A stretch of DNA of 64,000 nt from Aquilaria yunnanensis (GCA_039654915.1 CM077600.1:76517992-76581991); one strand, 5' to 3'; positions 47,706 through 59,485 are shown, counted from the first letter of the stretch. Program-made: numbers and translations. Notes: generated from the sequence alone by a model not told the origin.

Positions 47706-48692
47706 TGATGCGAACCCCTGGTATAAAGACCATGAAATGCATCCAAGATGTTTCTCAAGCTCTAGAAGACATCAAAGAGACTCGATTTAAACCCCCACCT
47801 CTAATTAGCTTGTGATTAGAAACAAGAAGTATAAGAAAACCAATAACACAAGCAACTTGCACACCAAGGTAGCCCTTAAAGAACAAAAGAGTTTTCCTCT
47901 CCAAAGTAGCAATATTATTTCATCCAAAAGCTGTGTTTTACAACTAGAATATGTGCCTATTTATAGGCCAAAACTAGGGTGAAGTACAGGCCAAAATTTA
48001 CAACCAAAGTTGCATAGGAAACCTAGGTGCAAAAAACTTAAGAAAACCTAATCAAATTAAGACTCTATCACACATTTAGCACTTGTTTAATGTGTGCAGC
48101 GAATTCTTCTTATCCTATGCAACCTGAATCACTTCCATAGCCCTAATAACATCTTGAATAATGTAAATAAATATGAAAATAAAATAAAATACATTACAGC
48201 ACAAGATTGGCCCTAAAAACCCAAAAATCGTCTTCTCGGGTGTACTTAAGGGCTCCTTACGGTTCTTGCTTGTGTCTTCAACATCAAGATTGAATAATTG
48301 AGTTCCATTGGCTTGATACCTTCTCTTAGATGTTGAAAAGAGGTCTTGAAACTTTAGGGCTTTAAAGATTCAGCTTGTGGAATGAAATGACTCATGAGAC
48401 ACCTTACGAGGGCTCCAAATGTGCGCTTAAGGGTTGCCCTTGGGGTTCTTTATCTTTGGACTTGTCTAGGCACTCTAGAATTGAGTGCCAAGCTTGGCCA
48501 TCATCTCCATATAATTCCTTGAATGTTCCAGCAGCTTCTTGTGAAAATCCAAGTTCATGCTCCATGAAATAGCTTAAGACAAAAGCTTGAAGTGCACTAA
48601 TGAACTCCTTAGCCTTCTTTCTTCTTATAGGTCCACTAGTTATCTCCAATGGGTCTTTACCATCATTGGTTGTGCCTTCCTTGATCATATCA
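47706..48692 (-). repeat. 5' LTR of TR-GAG element (987 bp)
   Basis: Uninterrupted copy, TGATGCG...CATATCA in plus orientation, flanked by CATCT at 48693-48697. A minus-strand TATAAATA lies at 47958-47965. A long minus ORF over its end (48404-48781) is not supported as a gene. Confidence 0.92.
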
Positions 48693-48801
48693 CATCTGTT
48701 TTTCAATTCTTGATTAATTTTGTAAGAAAAGTTTAGTTTGTTATCTTCCACAAGTCTTGATTGTTTACATTTGTCTTCCACAATAGATACTACTGGTTGA
48801 C

Positions 48802-49175
48802 GAAGTAACTACGAAAAGATTGTTGTTTATAATGTACTGGCTGTAGGACGTGGCCTGTTCACATTATTGGATTATTCTAATCATTTGTTTACTTATCTTG
48901 CTACATGTTTGAATTGAATTGTAGCTCAATTTAAATACTTTGCAAAGGATTGGCAAAGAATTGATCCAACAGTCATGGAAGATTGTTTGAAGTAACTATA
49001 AAAAGATTATTGTTTATAATGCACTGGCTGTAGGAAGGGGCATGTTCACATTATTGGATTGTTCTAAATATTCATTTACTTATCTTGCTACATGTTTGAA
49101 TTGAATTGTAGCTCAATTTAAATACTTTGCAAAGGATTGGCAGAGAATTGATCCAACAGTCATGGAAGATTGTTA
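48802..49175. repeat. Tandem duplication, 187-bp period
   Basis: 48802-48988 and 48989-49175 share nearly all bases (GAAGTAACTA, TTGTTTATAATG, AAATACTTTGCAAAGGATTGG). The surrounding 48698-49505 is intergenic, with no gene seen. Confidence 0.9.
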
Positions 49176-49551
49176 CACTATGCAGCCACAAAGGGGTTGG
49201 ATTAATTACCTTTGCTGCTCCTTGCATTAAAGATAAGGTTTGATACTCATGCCATCAATCTAAAATGGGTAAAAATAAGTCTATGATTATATCTCATTAA
49301 GATGTTTTCTTTGTGTAGGTTGACTGTGCACTTTTCTTAGCACATCTAAGCGGATCATAAAAAAATTGAAAAAAAGGCACCTATTTGAACATGTTCAATA
49401 CAAAGCAAAAGCCATTTCCATGTATATGAATTTCTTGGTAGAAAACAACAATTCAGAACTATGTTTTTTAGTCTGTTAAATTACTTCTCTATCACAGTAT
49501 ATGCCTGTTGACACCCAATTTCGTCCGACCGTTAAAAATTAATTAAAAAAC

Positions 49552-49582
<31 letters not shown>

Positions 49583-50003
49583 TAATTAATTATTATTACT
49601 GAAAAGACTTTAATTAAGTTAAAATAAATTTTGTTTTATGAGGATTTAATTAAAAATGATATATGTGTATAAATGTATGTATGTAATAAAAAGAAAACTC
49701 AATAAAAAATGACAAAATTAAAAAGTTTGGGGTAAAATTGACAAAATTGATAAGTTTTGAGAAAAATTGACAAATTCTGAAAGTTCCAGGAGCATTTGGT
49801 AATTTTTAGCATCAATTTTGGGCCAGACTAATGTTTCTGGCCCAAATTAACAGAAAACGACAAAATTGTCAAAATCAGAAGCTTCTGAAGCTTATCCAGA
49901 GTCTGAGAGACGTAAAGGACTGAAACTGTCATTTTACCAAATTAAGAGATAAGTTTGAATTTAATTAATTTTTAATTTTGAACAGTCCAGAACCCCTTCC
50001 CCT

Positions 50004-50011
50004 ATAAATAA
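50004..50011 (+). promoter_or_regulatory. TATA box of giant element LTR
   Basis: TATAAATA in CCCTATAAATAAGGG, about 500 bases into the LTR; the downstream start of transcription is inferred. Confidence 0.7.
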
Positions 50012-51306
50012 GGGTCCAAAATCTGTGAAGAAGGCATAAAAAAATAAAAATAAAAAAAATAGAAAGAAAGCTTAGAGCTCCGTTTTAAAAAAAGGTAAAA
50101 TCTCAACCTTAGTCCCTAGCTTCTCCTCGCTCTGCCCAGAAAGTTCCAAAATTTCTTTTTCTTACGTTTTAGCCATCTTCTTCCTACATCCGATTCTTTC
50201 TCTCTCCTCTCTTTTGCTCCGTCGCTGCCGTCACGTCGTCGCCCGTTGCCTCCCCACGCCGCCGCCGTCGCTCCCACGCCGTCCCGTCTCACGTTTCTCC
50301 CTTCTCCGTCGCGTCCCGTCACCCCCGAGTTAACCCCCCGACGTCGCCACCCCTTTTCGGCCGCCGTCCTCGTCACCTCCGTCGACCCAGCTCGCCACTG
50401 ACGCCGTGCCTAGCCTCCTCCGCCGCGTCGCCCAGCCCCTGCACGCCGCCGTGCGAAGTCGTCGCCGTTCCCCCCCCCCCCCCCCGCGTCCGCGTCGCCC
50501 TTGTTTCTCAGAATTCAAAATTTTGATTTCAGGGTAAAACTCCCTTTTAATCCTCCATCCTTTTATATTTATTCCTTTTGGTTACTAACCTTGTTTTTTT
50601 TATCTCTGCAGAACTAATAATAATCTTTATATTGTTTGTTTATTATTATTGTTATTAGTCACTAACCTTTTAATTTTTGCACAACTAACTTCACTAACTT
50701 TTGTTATTGTTATAATTGTTACTAACTTACTAACCTTACTAACCTTTTATTATTGTTATAAATGTTACTAACTTACTAACCTTACTAACCTTCCTTTTAT
50801 TGTTATTATTTTTATTAACTTACTAACTTGCTAACCTTTTATTGTTATTATTGTTATTAACAACTAACTTTACTAACTTTGCTAACTTTTATTATTGTTG
50901 TTATTATTATTGTGTTATTAAAGTGGATGCCCAAAAAGCTCCACTTTATTATTATTAATTGTCTTTTTTTGGTGGTTAAATTTATTTCACTCTTAATTAT
51001 TATAAATAATAATAATAAATTATTATATAAAAGAAATAATTATTAAGCCTAATAAAAATCATTTTTAAAAGCCAATTATCTTTTATTATTTAACTTTTTA
51101 TTCCTTTTGTTAAAAATTAATAAACAAACATAATTAAATAATGCTAAAAATATATAAATCAATTCTTTTTTTAACATATCTTTAAAGTAATGATATTTAA
51201 AATTTAAAAATTCAAGAAAAATAATAATAAAATTATGATTAAAATTAATAATTAATTAATTAATTAAAAAAATAAAATTTAATAAAAATTAATTCCATGT
51301 CTAAAT

Positions 51307-53006
51307 GATCCGCCAGGATCCATGGCTTGGAAAGTATTTTAAATAAAGTATATAAAATATTTTTAATAAAGTATATAAATAATTTTTTTATTATTATTTA
51401 AAAAATAAAAACTTTGGGCTAATATTTTTACTTATCTTTTTATCCAGCAATATATTACTTATTTCTTTTAAAATAATAAAATATAACTTTTTAGTTTCTT
51501 TATTAATAAAAAGAATAAAAGAGTAAAATTTTTTGAGCTAATATTTTACTTATTTTTTTCCAGTAATATTTTACTTATTTCTTTTAAAATAATAAAAATA
51601 TGTAACTTTTTGTTTCCTTTATTAAACAAAAATAAAAATTTTAAACAAATGATTTCAAATAAAGGTAATAAAAATAAATAAAAAAAATGAACTAATTTTT
51701 TTTAAAAAATATTTTAGATTTGTTAATTAGATGTATTTTTTTTAGACTTATAAATTAAATAATTACTTTTGGTTAATCTTTATTCAAAAAAAATTAAATA
51801 AATATCAAGACTCTTCTTTTTGTTTAAAATATACATATAAATTTTTGGTTTATTATAAATAATTACTTTTGGTTAATCTTTATTCAAAAAAAAATTAAAT
51901 AAATATCAAGACTCTTCTTTTTGTTTAAAATATACATATAAATTTTTAGTTTCTTTATTAAATAATCACTTTTGGTTAATTTTCTTATCAAAAATAAAAC
52001 AAATAAATATCAAGACTTTTCTTTTATTTTTGAAATATACACATAAACTTTTGATTTCATTATTAAATAATTACTTTTTGATTCACCTTTTTATCAAATA
52101 AAATATTAAGACTTTTCTTTATACATATAAATGTTTTTTTGGTTTCTTTATTAAATGAATAAAATCTTGATTAAATAATCACTTTTTTAGTTCATCTTTT
52201 ATTAAATAAAAAAAAATAAACATACCATAAAATATATAAATTTTTCTTTTATACATATAAATCCTTAGTTTCTTTGAATAAAACTTTAATTAAATAATTT
52301 CTTTTTGGTTCTTCTTTTATCAAATAAATAGAATAAACATAAAATAAATGTCAAGATTTTTCTAAACTCGTTAGTTTCTTTATTAAATAAAAGAATCTTG
52401 ATATTAGATAAAATTAAAAAAAATACTTTGTGGGTCCTTTATAAATTGAATAATTACTTAAAATTAAATAATAAAGATCTTTCATTAAACAAGAAAATAA
52501 AAGAAAGGAAAAGAAAAAGAATAAGAAAGAAAAAAAGGAATAAAAAAAAAAAAGAAAGTAAAAGAAAAGTAAAAAGTAAAAGAATAAGAAAGAGAAAAAA
52601 CAAATAAAAGAAAAGAATAAAGAAAATGAAAAGAAAGAAAGAAAAGAAGTAAAAATATAAAAAATAAAAAAAAATAAAAAAAATGTTTTTAGTTAACATT
52701 AAAGATCATTAACAAATCTAAAATTTAATAAAAAGACTTATAAATTAGTAATTAAATTAATAATTAATTCCATAATAATAATAAGAATTAAATAATTTTC
52801 ATATCCGGATGATCCGGCAGGATCTACGGTTTGGAAAACATATATATTTTTTTAATTAAATAAATTAAATAAATACAAAGATAAAAATCCATATTTACGA
52901 TACGGATTAAATTATTTAAAATTTCATCAAATTCCGTGTCCGGGTGACTCGGCAGAGTCCATGGTTCGAAATTAAAACTTCTGTGTCCGGGTGACTCGGC
53001 AGAGTC
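51307..53006 (+). repeat. Four dispersed copies of a covarying short hairpin
   Basis: Copies: GATCC-GCCA-GGATC (51307-51320), GATCC-GGCA-GGATC (52811-52824), GACTC-GGCA-GAGTC (52946-52959 and 52993-53006). Each is followed by a TGG or CGG and TTGGAAA or TTCGAAA tail. The last two lie in a 47-bp tandem repeat. Confidence 0.75.
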
Positions 53007-53295
53007 CATGGTTCGGAAATATCAAAATTTATACAAATTAATTACCAAAAATCCACATTCGACTAAATAATTCAGTTAAAATTTCCAATTTCGAAAATTA
53101 ACTGAAGTTGTTTAAAAGCAAAGCAAAACAAAATTAAAATCAACTAAGGTGCCAATTTTGGGTGCTATAACAATATTGTTTTAGCGTAACCGTACTCCCG
53201 AACCCCCGAACTCTCACAGACCATATTTTAGGTGTCCAATCGACCTAGGTAAACCGATTGGTGGCGACTCCAGAAAACCCGACGTTGCCACAGCT

Positions 53296-53313
53296 TGGCG
53301 ACTCCACTGGGGA
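53296..53313 (+). other. Primer-binding site of giant element
   Basis: TGGCGACTCCACTGGGGA, three bases after the LTR end. Tat/Ogre elements are known for a TGGCGAC-type site complementary to a tRNA-Arg-like 3' end; the tRNA identity was not checked here. Confidence 0.78.
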
Positions 53314-54170
53314 CGCCGATGTTTGTGAGTCGAGCCTAAAAGTTGATTTGTTTTGATTTGCTTTGCTTATTTTATGTGGATTTATGTGCTATATCTACTT
53401 AAGTAAACATGCATAATGCATTCACGACATGAAGCTCTGTACCCGAGCTTCCTCAAATCGAACACGTTCTTTCTAAGCGGAATTGGTGTTGTTGTCCTTG
53501 TGAGGCCATGGTCTCCAAGCCTTCACCGGTTTCAAAGTAGCAAAGTAGTGTATTGCCTCCTGAGACGGTTAGTCTCTGCATGGCCCACGAAAAGCTACGA
53601 CTCGAATTAATCATTTCCTTACATAAACCCTAGAGGGTAAGGAATTGAGCTGTCACTATAATTTAGTGATGGGATTCGGGAACTACCCTCGGCTTTTTGA
53701 TAAACCACCTTATGCATATAGAACTCCCGACTTAACCATAGAACTGACCACAGTATTCCTCCCATTTACCAATGCCATAAGCATGTCCTTGTTATGCTAT
53801 GTTGTTGCTCTACACTTTTATTTTTTCATGTCTTATATTTATGGTTTTAATTCATTTTTTCATAATAGTTCATGAGTTGTTAATTGCTATTTAACTTGTT
53901 AATAACCTTATTTCTCTTTTGTTATACTTCTGTTCTGTGCAATTATTCTTCATGCATCAAAACCACGCATCAAACTATGCTAACTTTTTGGTCTTTCTAA
54001 TAATAACTAGAAGTCTTAAAGTTCCACAATAGTAGATAATCAAACTCACTCATTGCATGCATACATTACATCAATCACATACATGTAGAGTCTAATAAAA
54101 TAAATCTTACTTTAAAAAAGGTAAAATTGGACCTCAACACCGATATTCAACTCGGCTCCAAACAAGACTA

Positions 54171-55137
54171 ATGGCAGAGCAAACCGAAGGTCATCTCATA
54201 GATATGCAGTCCAAGATAGAAAGTATGGCCGAACAAATGAGACAATTAATGGAGCTAATCAAGGGGAAAGCAACTCAAGTTCCCGTCAAAGAAGCACAAG
54301 ATCCCACTTACCCTCACGGATTCACTTAACAACGGGTCTCAGCTCAAGAGAAGCTTTTTCATGACTCAGGCCCATCTGATAACATTCATTTAAGGCACAA
54401 TCCAATTTTTGAAGGAAAGAAGCCCTTGCTTAAAAAAGAAGAGGATACTCAAAAAACTCGAGACCATAGAAAAAAGATTTTGGGTCATTGAAGGAGGCAC
54501 TATATTCGGAGCTCTCTCGGTGGGTGATCTCTACTTGATGCCAGACGTTGTGATTCCTTCAGACTTTAAGGTGCCAGACTTTGTGAAATATGATGAAACA
54601 AGTTGTTTTATCACTCACATCACGTTATTTCTAAGAAGATTACAACCACTCACAAAAGACGAGAAAGTGTGGATAGCACTTTTTCAAGAAAGCCTTACAA
54701 AGTCAGCACTACAGTGGTATCTAAGTCAAGGTCCAAGAACATTAGAACATGGAATGATCTCACTCAAGCTTTCATCAGTAATTATAAGCATGTCATGGAC
54801 TTGGCTCCGGATCGCCAAACTCTCCAGAATATGGAGAAGAAGGAACAAGAGACCTTTAAGGAATACGCACAAAGGTGGAGAAACTTCTATGATAGAAAGA
54901 GAACTGATCACCCTATTTATCCAAACACTAAACATACCATTTTATGAAAAACTAGTTGGGAACACTTCAAGTAGCTTTTCAAATATGGTATTATCTGGAA
55001 AAAAAAAATCGAATTTGGAATCTAAACAGGAAAGTTGGTCGATTCTTCAATTGGAGGATGTTTCAATCAAAGAAGTGGAGTTGTCCATAACATCATCTCC
55101 TGGTTCTATGGTACAATACCACTCACGATACAAGTGA
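54171..55137 (+). pseudogene. Tat/Ogre-type gag, frame-shifted
   Basis: The N-terminus MAEQTEGHLIDMQSKIESMA starts at 54171 and stops at about 54328. The core resumes at 54409: LETIEKRFWVIEGG, LYLMPDVVIPSDFKVPDFVKY, DEKVWIALFQESLTKSALQWYL. Near 54725 the homology moves to another frame (IRTWNDLTQAFISNYKHVMD, LAPDRQTLQNMEKKEQETFKEYAQRW) and returns near 54895 (LITLFIQTLNIPFYEKLVG). This is the Retrotrans_gag order of Tat/Ogre elements, so two compensating shifts and one stop disable it. No zinc knuckle is seen. Confidence 0.85.
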
Positions 55138-55238
55138 AAGGATATTCTATTGAGATTGTAATCTCCAAGGCTCTATGGTACAATACCACTCACGATACAA
55201 GTGAAAGGATATCCTATTGAGATTGTAATCTCCAAGGC
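55105..55238 (+). repeat. 67-bp tandem duplication after gag
   Basis: Two nearly identical 67-bp units containing TACAATACCACTCACGATAC and GATTGTAATCTCCAAGGCT. Confidence 0.9.
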
Positions 55239-56575
55239 TCCCTCATCAGTACCACATACTACTCATAGGAAGAAAGCTACTCAAGTCAATTCAACTTCCA
55301 CAAGCTTCAAACCTGCTACCACCCATACCAACGGTAGCAAAAATCAAATGGCGTCCTCTTTCAAGTTGGTATGACCCAAATGCCAAATGTGATTACCAAA
55401 AAGGTTCAATTGGGCATTCAACTGAAAATTATGTGGCACTGAAACTCAAGTTGGTCGAGTCCAAGTTGCTAGGCCATAATGTGATTGGTAATTGAAAGTG
55501 AAGATTTTGAACTGGAATTACATTGATTTTGGAAGGGCTCCAAGTCAGATCCGACCTAATAGTTCACACACACTTTTGAATGACAGGGAATCCTTTTAGT
55601 AAACTTGTATCTTTGAGAGCTTGCCAAAGTAATTTAATAGTAAAAATCTCCTAGATTTAGTCCAGAATCTAGGGTGTAGTCTTTGCTAAATGGACACCTG
55701 GTATTCTTTTTCTTGTCCAACAAAAAGATGTAATGCGTGCATCCTACCACTTTTTACCAAAAATTTGATTTTTACATCTATCTCTCACTCTTTCCCACTA
55801 CACTATCCGTTATTTCCATCACACTTCACTTTGCAAACGATACTACTCGTGGGTGAAAATGAAAGATAAGGAAGATTTGTTAGTGGTGATCTTCAAAGTG
55901 CTACCAAATTTAGTAAGAAGGATTTCAAATGTTGCACCTCAACTCTCAAAAGAGAATTCGCAGTGGCTATCAACATCCTTGCAAGAAGTCTGGGGTTAGC
56001 TTCCAAAGAAGGTAGCTCTCATATTAAATGAATTCAGTCGCCTCCCAATTCTCACAAATGCTCAACACAAAGAAAAAAAAAAGGTTCTCGGTTCTCCGCA
56101 ACACAAACTCCAAAAAGGAAAGAAGTTTTTCCCTTCCATCAAAAGCCATTAAAGGGAAAATTCAAAACCAAAAAAAAAAAAAGACTGAGAGCAAGCACAA
56201 GCAAGAAAAGCCACTTGAGTCATCTCATTTCAAGAGAGTTATCAAGTATGTCATCACCATAGCTCACACAAAAAAAAAAAAAAACAACAACAACAACAAA
56301 AAGAAACAAAAAAAAAGAAAAGAAAAGAGGCTCAAGTTAGAGCAAAAGAAAGAAAAAAAAAGTGAGCTATAGATTCTAGACTGAAAACCTGCAAAGGCGG
56401 TTTAGAAGACAAAAGCAACCCTCAAACCAAGCGTATATAATGATTACGATAGTTGGGGGGCAACAGATGAGGTCTAACTTTCTGGAAAATGTGGCAAGTT
56501 AGAGGTCTTCACTATTGAATTTTTCACTGTAATCAGATATGCTCACGAGTAGTATTAAAAGACCCTTCTTTCACA

Positions 56576-56747
56576 CCACTCAAACTTAACTTTCCTCAGA
56601 CCTAACATTTACCCCTTGATATCATCCTCATTCAGCTAAAAGACTACCACAAAAAAAAAAACCACTCAAACTTAACTTTCCTCAGACCTAACATTTACCT
56701 CTTGATATCATCCTCATTCATAAAAAACTATCATTATGAATTACGTT
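56576..56747 (+). repeat. 86-bp tandem duplication
   Basis: CCACTCAAACTTAACTTTCC to CATCCTCATTCA occurs at 56576 and again at 56662, separated by an A-rich link. Confidence 0.88.
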
Positions 56748-56927
56748 TCTATCTTATTGCCTTGTACAGTTTATGTCTTCGAGTTGGAAAGGGAAGAATG
56801 GCAGGATATTTTAATTAAAAACAAAGACCGTAAATTACTTTATCAAGCTTTGCAAATTGATGAAAGTTTTTCTTTAAGGCCAAACCATTATTCATTAATG
56901 TGTGTAGACTTAAAAGTGAAGAGATAG
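56736..56927 (+). CDS. Unrecognised small ORF (63 codons)
   Basis: It opens MNYVSILLPCTVYVFELERE and ends SLMCVDLKVKR. Composition is protein-like rather than repetitive, with three Cys. I do not recognise the family. It may be the end of a degraded larger frame; after its stop, an open reading in another frame continues (EDVVLVREIYDQVPSQ, GEVIPFIHIN). Expression is unproven. Confidence 0.3.
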   Translation: MNYVSILLPCTVYVFELEREEWQDILIKNKDRKLLYQALQIDESFSLRPNHYSLMCVDLKVKR

Positions 56928-58099
56928 CTTGAGACTTTCTTTAAGAAGATGTGGTTCTTGTAAGAGAAATTTACGATCAAGTGCCATCACAAAGGTCTAG
57001 AAATGCTCGACCTTCTGTTAAAGGCGAGGTGATACCTTTTATCCACATAAACACCGTATTCAGGGGGGCAAAGTAGTCTCTACTAAGCGTAAGAAGAGTA
57101 CTGCCAAGAAAGAAACTCAACAGACAAGGGGGCAAGTCTTATGGATCAAAACTTGAGCTCAAGGAAGAGCAATCATTCAGACTATAACATGGGAATAAGT
57201 AAGTGTCGGCACGGCCACAAGAAAATGGGCAAAGAGACATTGGAAGATAAGCCGTCGATGATATCAAATCCATAACAGGGACAATTGTCCAGAGAGGCAT
57301 AAAGTATGAGGCGGGTGAACATTAAAGAAATTGAGGCCAAAATTCAAGAACAAATCAAGGAAAACTTTTTGAAGGGGTTTTTCAAAAGAGTCCAGCTTTT
57401 GAGGCAATGGACAAGAGCTGGGAAGCATAAAGAGATTCAATGATAGTCCAAGAAGGCAATCACAAAGAAGATCCAGTAAAGCAAAGACATGAAGAACTAG
57501 ATTCATCCAAAAATCCAAAAAAAAAAAATCAATTACACATGCTCTGCGTTCATGCATTTCACATCATGCATGCACGGCCTTTGCATAACATGGACCAAAC
57601 GGGAAGCACATTCACGACACAGTTACAGCAGTATAAGCTGAGATCTCAATGACATCAGCTCTTACCAATCTATCACTGGATGCACAGCTAATACGCTGGA
57701 CCCAGTCCCATCAGAGATCCAAGGATAAAGTAGACAATATTGTCAAAAGCCTGGCAATTGATTCAATAATCGAGGCTACACCTGGAAGGACATGATTGAT
57801 GCTAGCTTAGCAGCATCCAAGATAAGAGATAGCTGTGGTCAAAGATAAGGTAGACATCAAGAAATATTATCGTTGAAAATTTGTCAAAAGCGGACAATGG
57901 ATTCAATAATCGAGGACTGGATCGACGTCAGCTGGATGGAATATCCAAAATAAAAAATATCTATCACATCAAAATGAAGTAGGATCCACTTTTCCGGTTA
58001 AGCGGCGGATACGGTACTCCGTAACTCTCAAGTCGGTTCTCTCAGTTGCCCATATAACTGATTCTTTCCTCCCTTCTTCCTTTTACTTCCTCCTAGAAA

Positions 58100-58648
58100 A
58101 TGGATCCTATTCTTTCTCCATTGTGAAAATATTTTCCTTCTCTCCCAATGAACATTCTCAAAAAGATCTACCGAGTTCGCTGTGAATGATTAAGAGTTTT
58201 GATGCACAAAGGAATCCCTGAAGATGTACGGTGGTTAATCGAAGCTAAGGTTCGTTTGGCAGGCGAAGCCCCAGATGCATTTACATCTCACATGCCTGGC
58301 ATAGGCAAAAGCTCTTATACCAAAAAACGAAGAGCGAAAAGGTTACAAGTCTGTCATAAATGTGGTCGATGGACTTGTAATACTAAATGTCGTTCTTTAG
58401 GAATGATCTCCGATAATCGAGAAGATAAAATACGATTCATCAAGAATGGCCTGAGTAAGGATTCGTTGGATGATATCCGATTGACTCTTGAGACGCATTC
58501 TTGTGGATCAGTGCAATGCGAACTTCTTGGTTTATGGAGTATTTTTCATGAAGAACGAGAGCGTTACAGTCCCGGGAATCTGACTTTAAAAGACCCTGTT
58601 TGCCAGTTTGTAAGAAAACTGGATGGGAAGCAAATCCCCGACTCATAG
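58100..58648 (+). pseudogene. Cys-rich basic protein gene, copy 1 (two stops)
   Basis: Length 549 bp, identical to copies 2 and 3. TGA stops are at codons 9 (58124) and 30 (58187), where copies 2 and/or 3 have CGA or AGA Arg. The remainder is open and conserved, including a GKSSYTKKRRAKR basic stretch and the finger C-HK-C-GRWT-C-NTK-C. A methionine inside (58199) would restart translation for 149 residues covering the finger, so a shorter protein is possible. It is the first of three tandem genes about 0.8 kb apart. The leader shares CGGTTAAGYRGCGGATAYGG with copy 2. Confidence 0.75.
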
Positions 58649-58754
58649 AAGGCGTTGAAGCCGTTACTGGACGTAAAACCAGCGGGAGATGTGAGCCACA
58701 GTCACAATCACTGTACATACAATTTGTCACATTTGAAAATTTACATTTTTCTTT

Positions 58755-58816
58755 TGACAATAATGTACTTGCTCCCGTAAGCGTAATTAACACGTTATCC
58801 TTTCACCTCTTTAAAT
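58755..58816 (+). promoter_or_regulatory. Shared promoter module upstream of Cys-rich copy 2
   Basis: TGACAATAATGTACTTGCT, then GTAATTAAC, TTATCC and a TATA-like TTTAAAT at 58810. It aligns with modules at 59580 and 60451. The distance to the ATG (58937) is 120 bp, longer than at the other two genes. Confidence 0.6.
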
Positions 58817-58936
58817 GAGTGTTCTTCTTTTCGGTTAAGTAGCGGATATGGTACTCCGTGACTCTCATAGTCGGTTATTTCAGTTTCCTACAATAACTGA
58901 TTTCTTCATCTCTTCTCTCAAATTCTTCTTTTATCA

Positions 58937-59485
58937 ATGGATTCTACTCTTTCTGCCCTGCGAAAATACTTTCCTTCCCTCCCAATAAACATTCTTAGAA
59001 GGATTTACCAAGCTAGATGTGAAAGAATCAGAGTTTTTATACACAAGGGCATTCCTGACGATGTGCGGTGGTTAATTGAAGCTAAGGTCCGTTCGGCTGG
59101 TGAAGTTTCAGATGCATTTATGCCCCGTATGCCCGGCTTAGGTAAAAGCGCTTATGCCAAAAAGAGAAGAGCAAAGAGGCTAGGCGTCTGTTATAAATGC
59201 GGACGATGGAATTGCAATACTAAATGTCGCTATTTAGGATACATCTCCACAAATCGTGAAGATAAAAGAAAATTCATTAAGAATGGCCTGCGTAAGGAAT
59301 CTCTGGAGGATATCCGAGAGACTCTTGAAACGCATTCTTGTGCACAAGTGCAAGGTCAAATTGTCAAATTGTGGAGGACTTACCATAAAGAACGAGACCG
59401 TTACAGTCTTGGGAATCTGACTTTAAATGACCCTGTTTGCCAGTTTGTAAGAAAACTGGATGGGAAGCAAATCCCCGACTTATAG
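58937..59485 (+). CDS. Cys-rich basic protein with virus NABP-like finger, copy 2 (intact)
   Basis: 182 residues, uninterrupted, ATG chosen because all three copies start M[DE]xxLSxLxKYFPS here or with the same spacing. Residues 1-60 are helical-looking (ARCERIRVFIHKGIPDDVRW). A basic run at 69-80 (GKSAYAKKRRAK) is followed by a zinc-finger-like C85-x2-C88-x4-C93-x3-C97, then FIKNGLRKES and a charged C-terminus. G-[KR]-S-x-Y-A-[KR]-[KR]-R-R-A followed by a four-Cys finger is the hallmark of flexivirus (carlavirus-type) Cys-rich nucleic-acid-binding proteins, which bind nucleic acid and can enter the nucleus and affect silencing or host transcription. The homology is by eye; the ancestor could be viral or plant. 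No signal peptide or membrane segment. Confidence 0.7.
   Translation: MDSTLSALRKYFPSLPINILRRIYQARCERIRVFIHKGIPDDVRWLIEAKVRSAGEVSDAFMPRMPGLGKSAYAKKRRAKRLGVCYKCGRWNCNTKCRYLGYISTNREDKRKFIKNGLRKESLEDIRETLETHSCAQVQGQIVKLWRTYHKERDRYSLGNLTLNDPVCQFVRKLDGKQIPDL

Larger units (their letters stand above)
34714..48692 (-). mobile_element. Gag-only LTR retrotransposon (TR-GAG type), host of a nested copia element
   Basis: LTRs of about 990 bp: 34714-35510 plus 43740-43932 on the left, and 47706-48692 on the right. In plus orientation they start TGATGC and end CATATCA. They are flanked by perfect CATCT duplications (34709-34713 and 48693-48697). Without the nested copia insertion the element is about 5.75 kb. 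The interior (43933-47705) has a gypsy gag with CCHC knuckle but no protease, RT, RNase H or integrase motifs that I can find. It would need enzymes from another element. Confidence 0.88.
49506..53292 (+). repeat. 5' LTR of giant Tat/Ogre-like element (3.8 kb)
   Basis: Starts TGTTGACACCC and ends GTTGCCACA. Promoter TATAAATA is at 50004-50011. Beyond it lie a CCG-rich block (about 50220-50515, with a 16-base C run near 50471) and then a very AT-rich block (50520-53160) with ACTAACTTACTAACC-type repeats. ATT microsatellites occur at 49553-49595. The open frames in the purine-rich part (52398-52607, Lys-rich) are compositional. Only the first 208 bases of the partner LTR are visible. Confidence 0.88.
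55239..58099 (+). other. Interior of giant element with no recognised domain
   Basis: About 2.9 kb where pol would be expected. I see no YxDD, DSG/DTG in context, HHCC or DDE signature in any plus frame. Contents: A-rich Lys-coding stretch 56028-56372 (compositional), an 86-bp tandem repeat at 56576-56747, a 63-codon ORF at 56736-56927, and imperfect 120-bp repeats around 57720-57960 that share GATTCAATAATCGAGG. The last part includes CGGTTAAGCGGCGGATACGG at 57997, homologous to the leader of the second Cys-rich gene. Confidence 0.6.

Noticed and set aside
48404..48781. 125-codon minus ORF with gene-like composition
   Set aside because: It overlaps the LTR end and TSD of the TR-GAG element; the related stretch in the other LTR copy is interrupted by the nested copia insertion. 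It may be LTR-encoded chance ORF.
50116..50518. Arg/Gly-rich minus ORFs in the GC-rich LTR block
   Set aside because: Product of CCG-rich composition; lies in LTR leader.
52398..52699. Lys-rich ORF (plus) and Phe/Leu-rich ORF (minus)
   Set aside because: Both arise from AAG/AAA-rich low-complexity DNA in the giant LTR; no protein signature.
56028..56372. Basic 114-codon ORF
   Set aside because: Poly-A-driven Lys/Asn codons in a repeat-rich stretch; no recognisable motif.
57840..57990. Resemblance of the direct repeats (with a GACGTCA site) to pararetrovirus enhancer regions
   Set aside because: Only short shared words; not enough to support a viral promoter.
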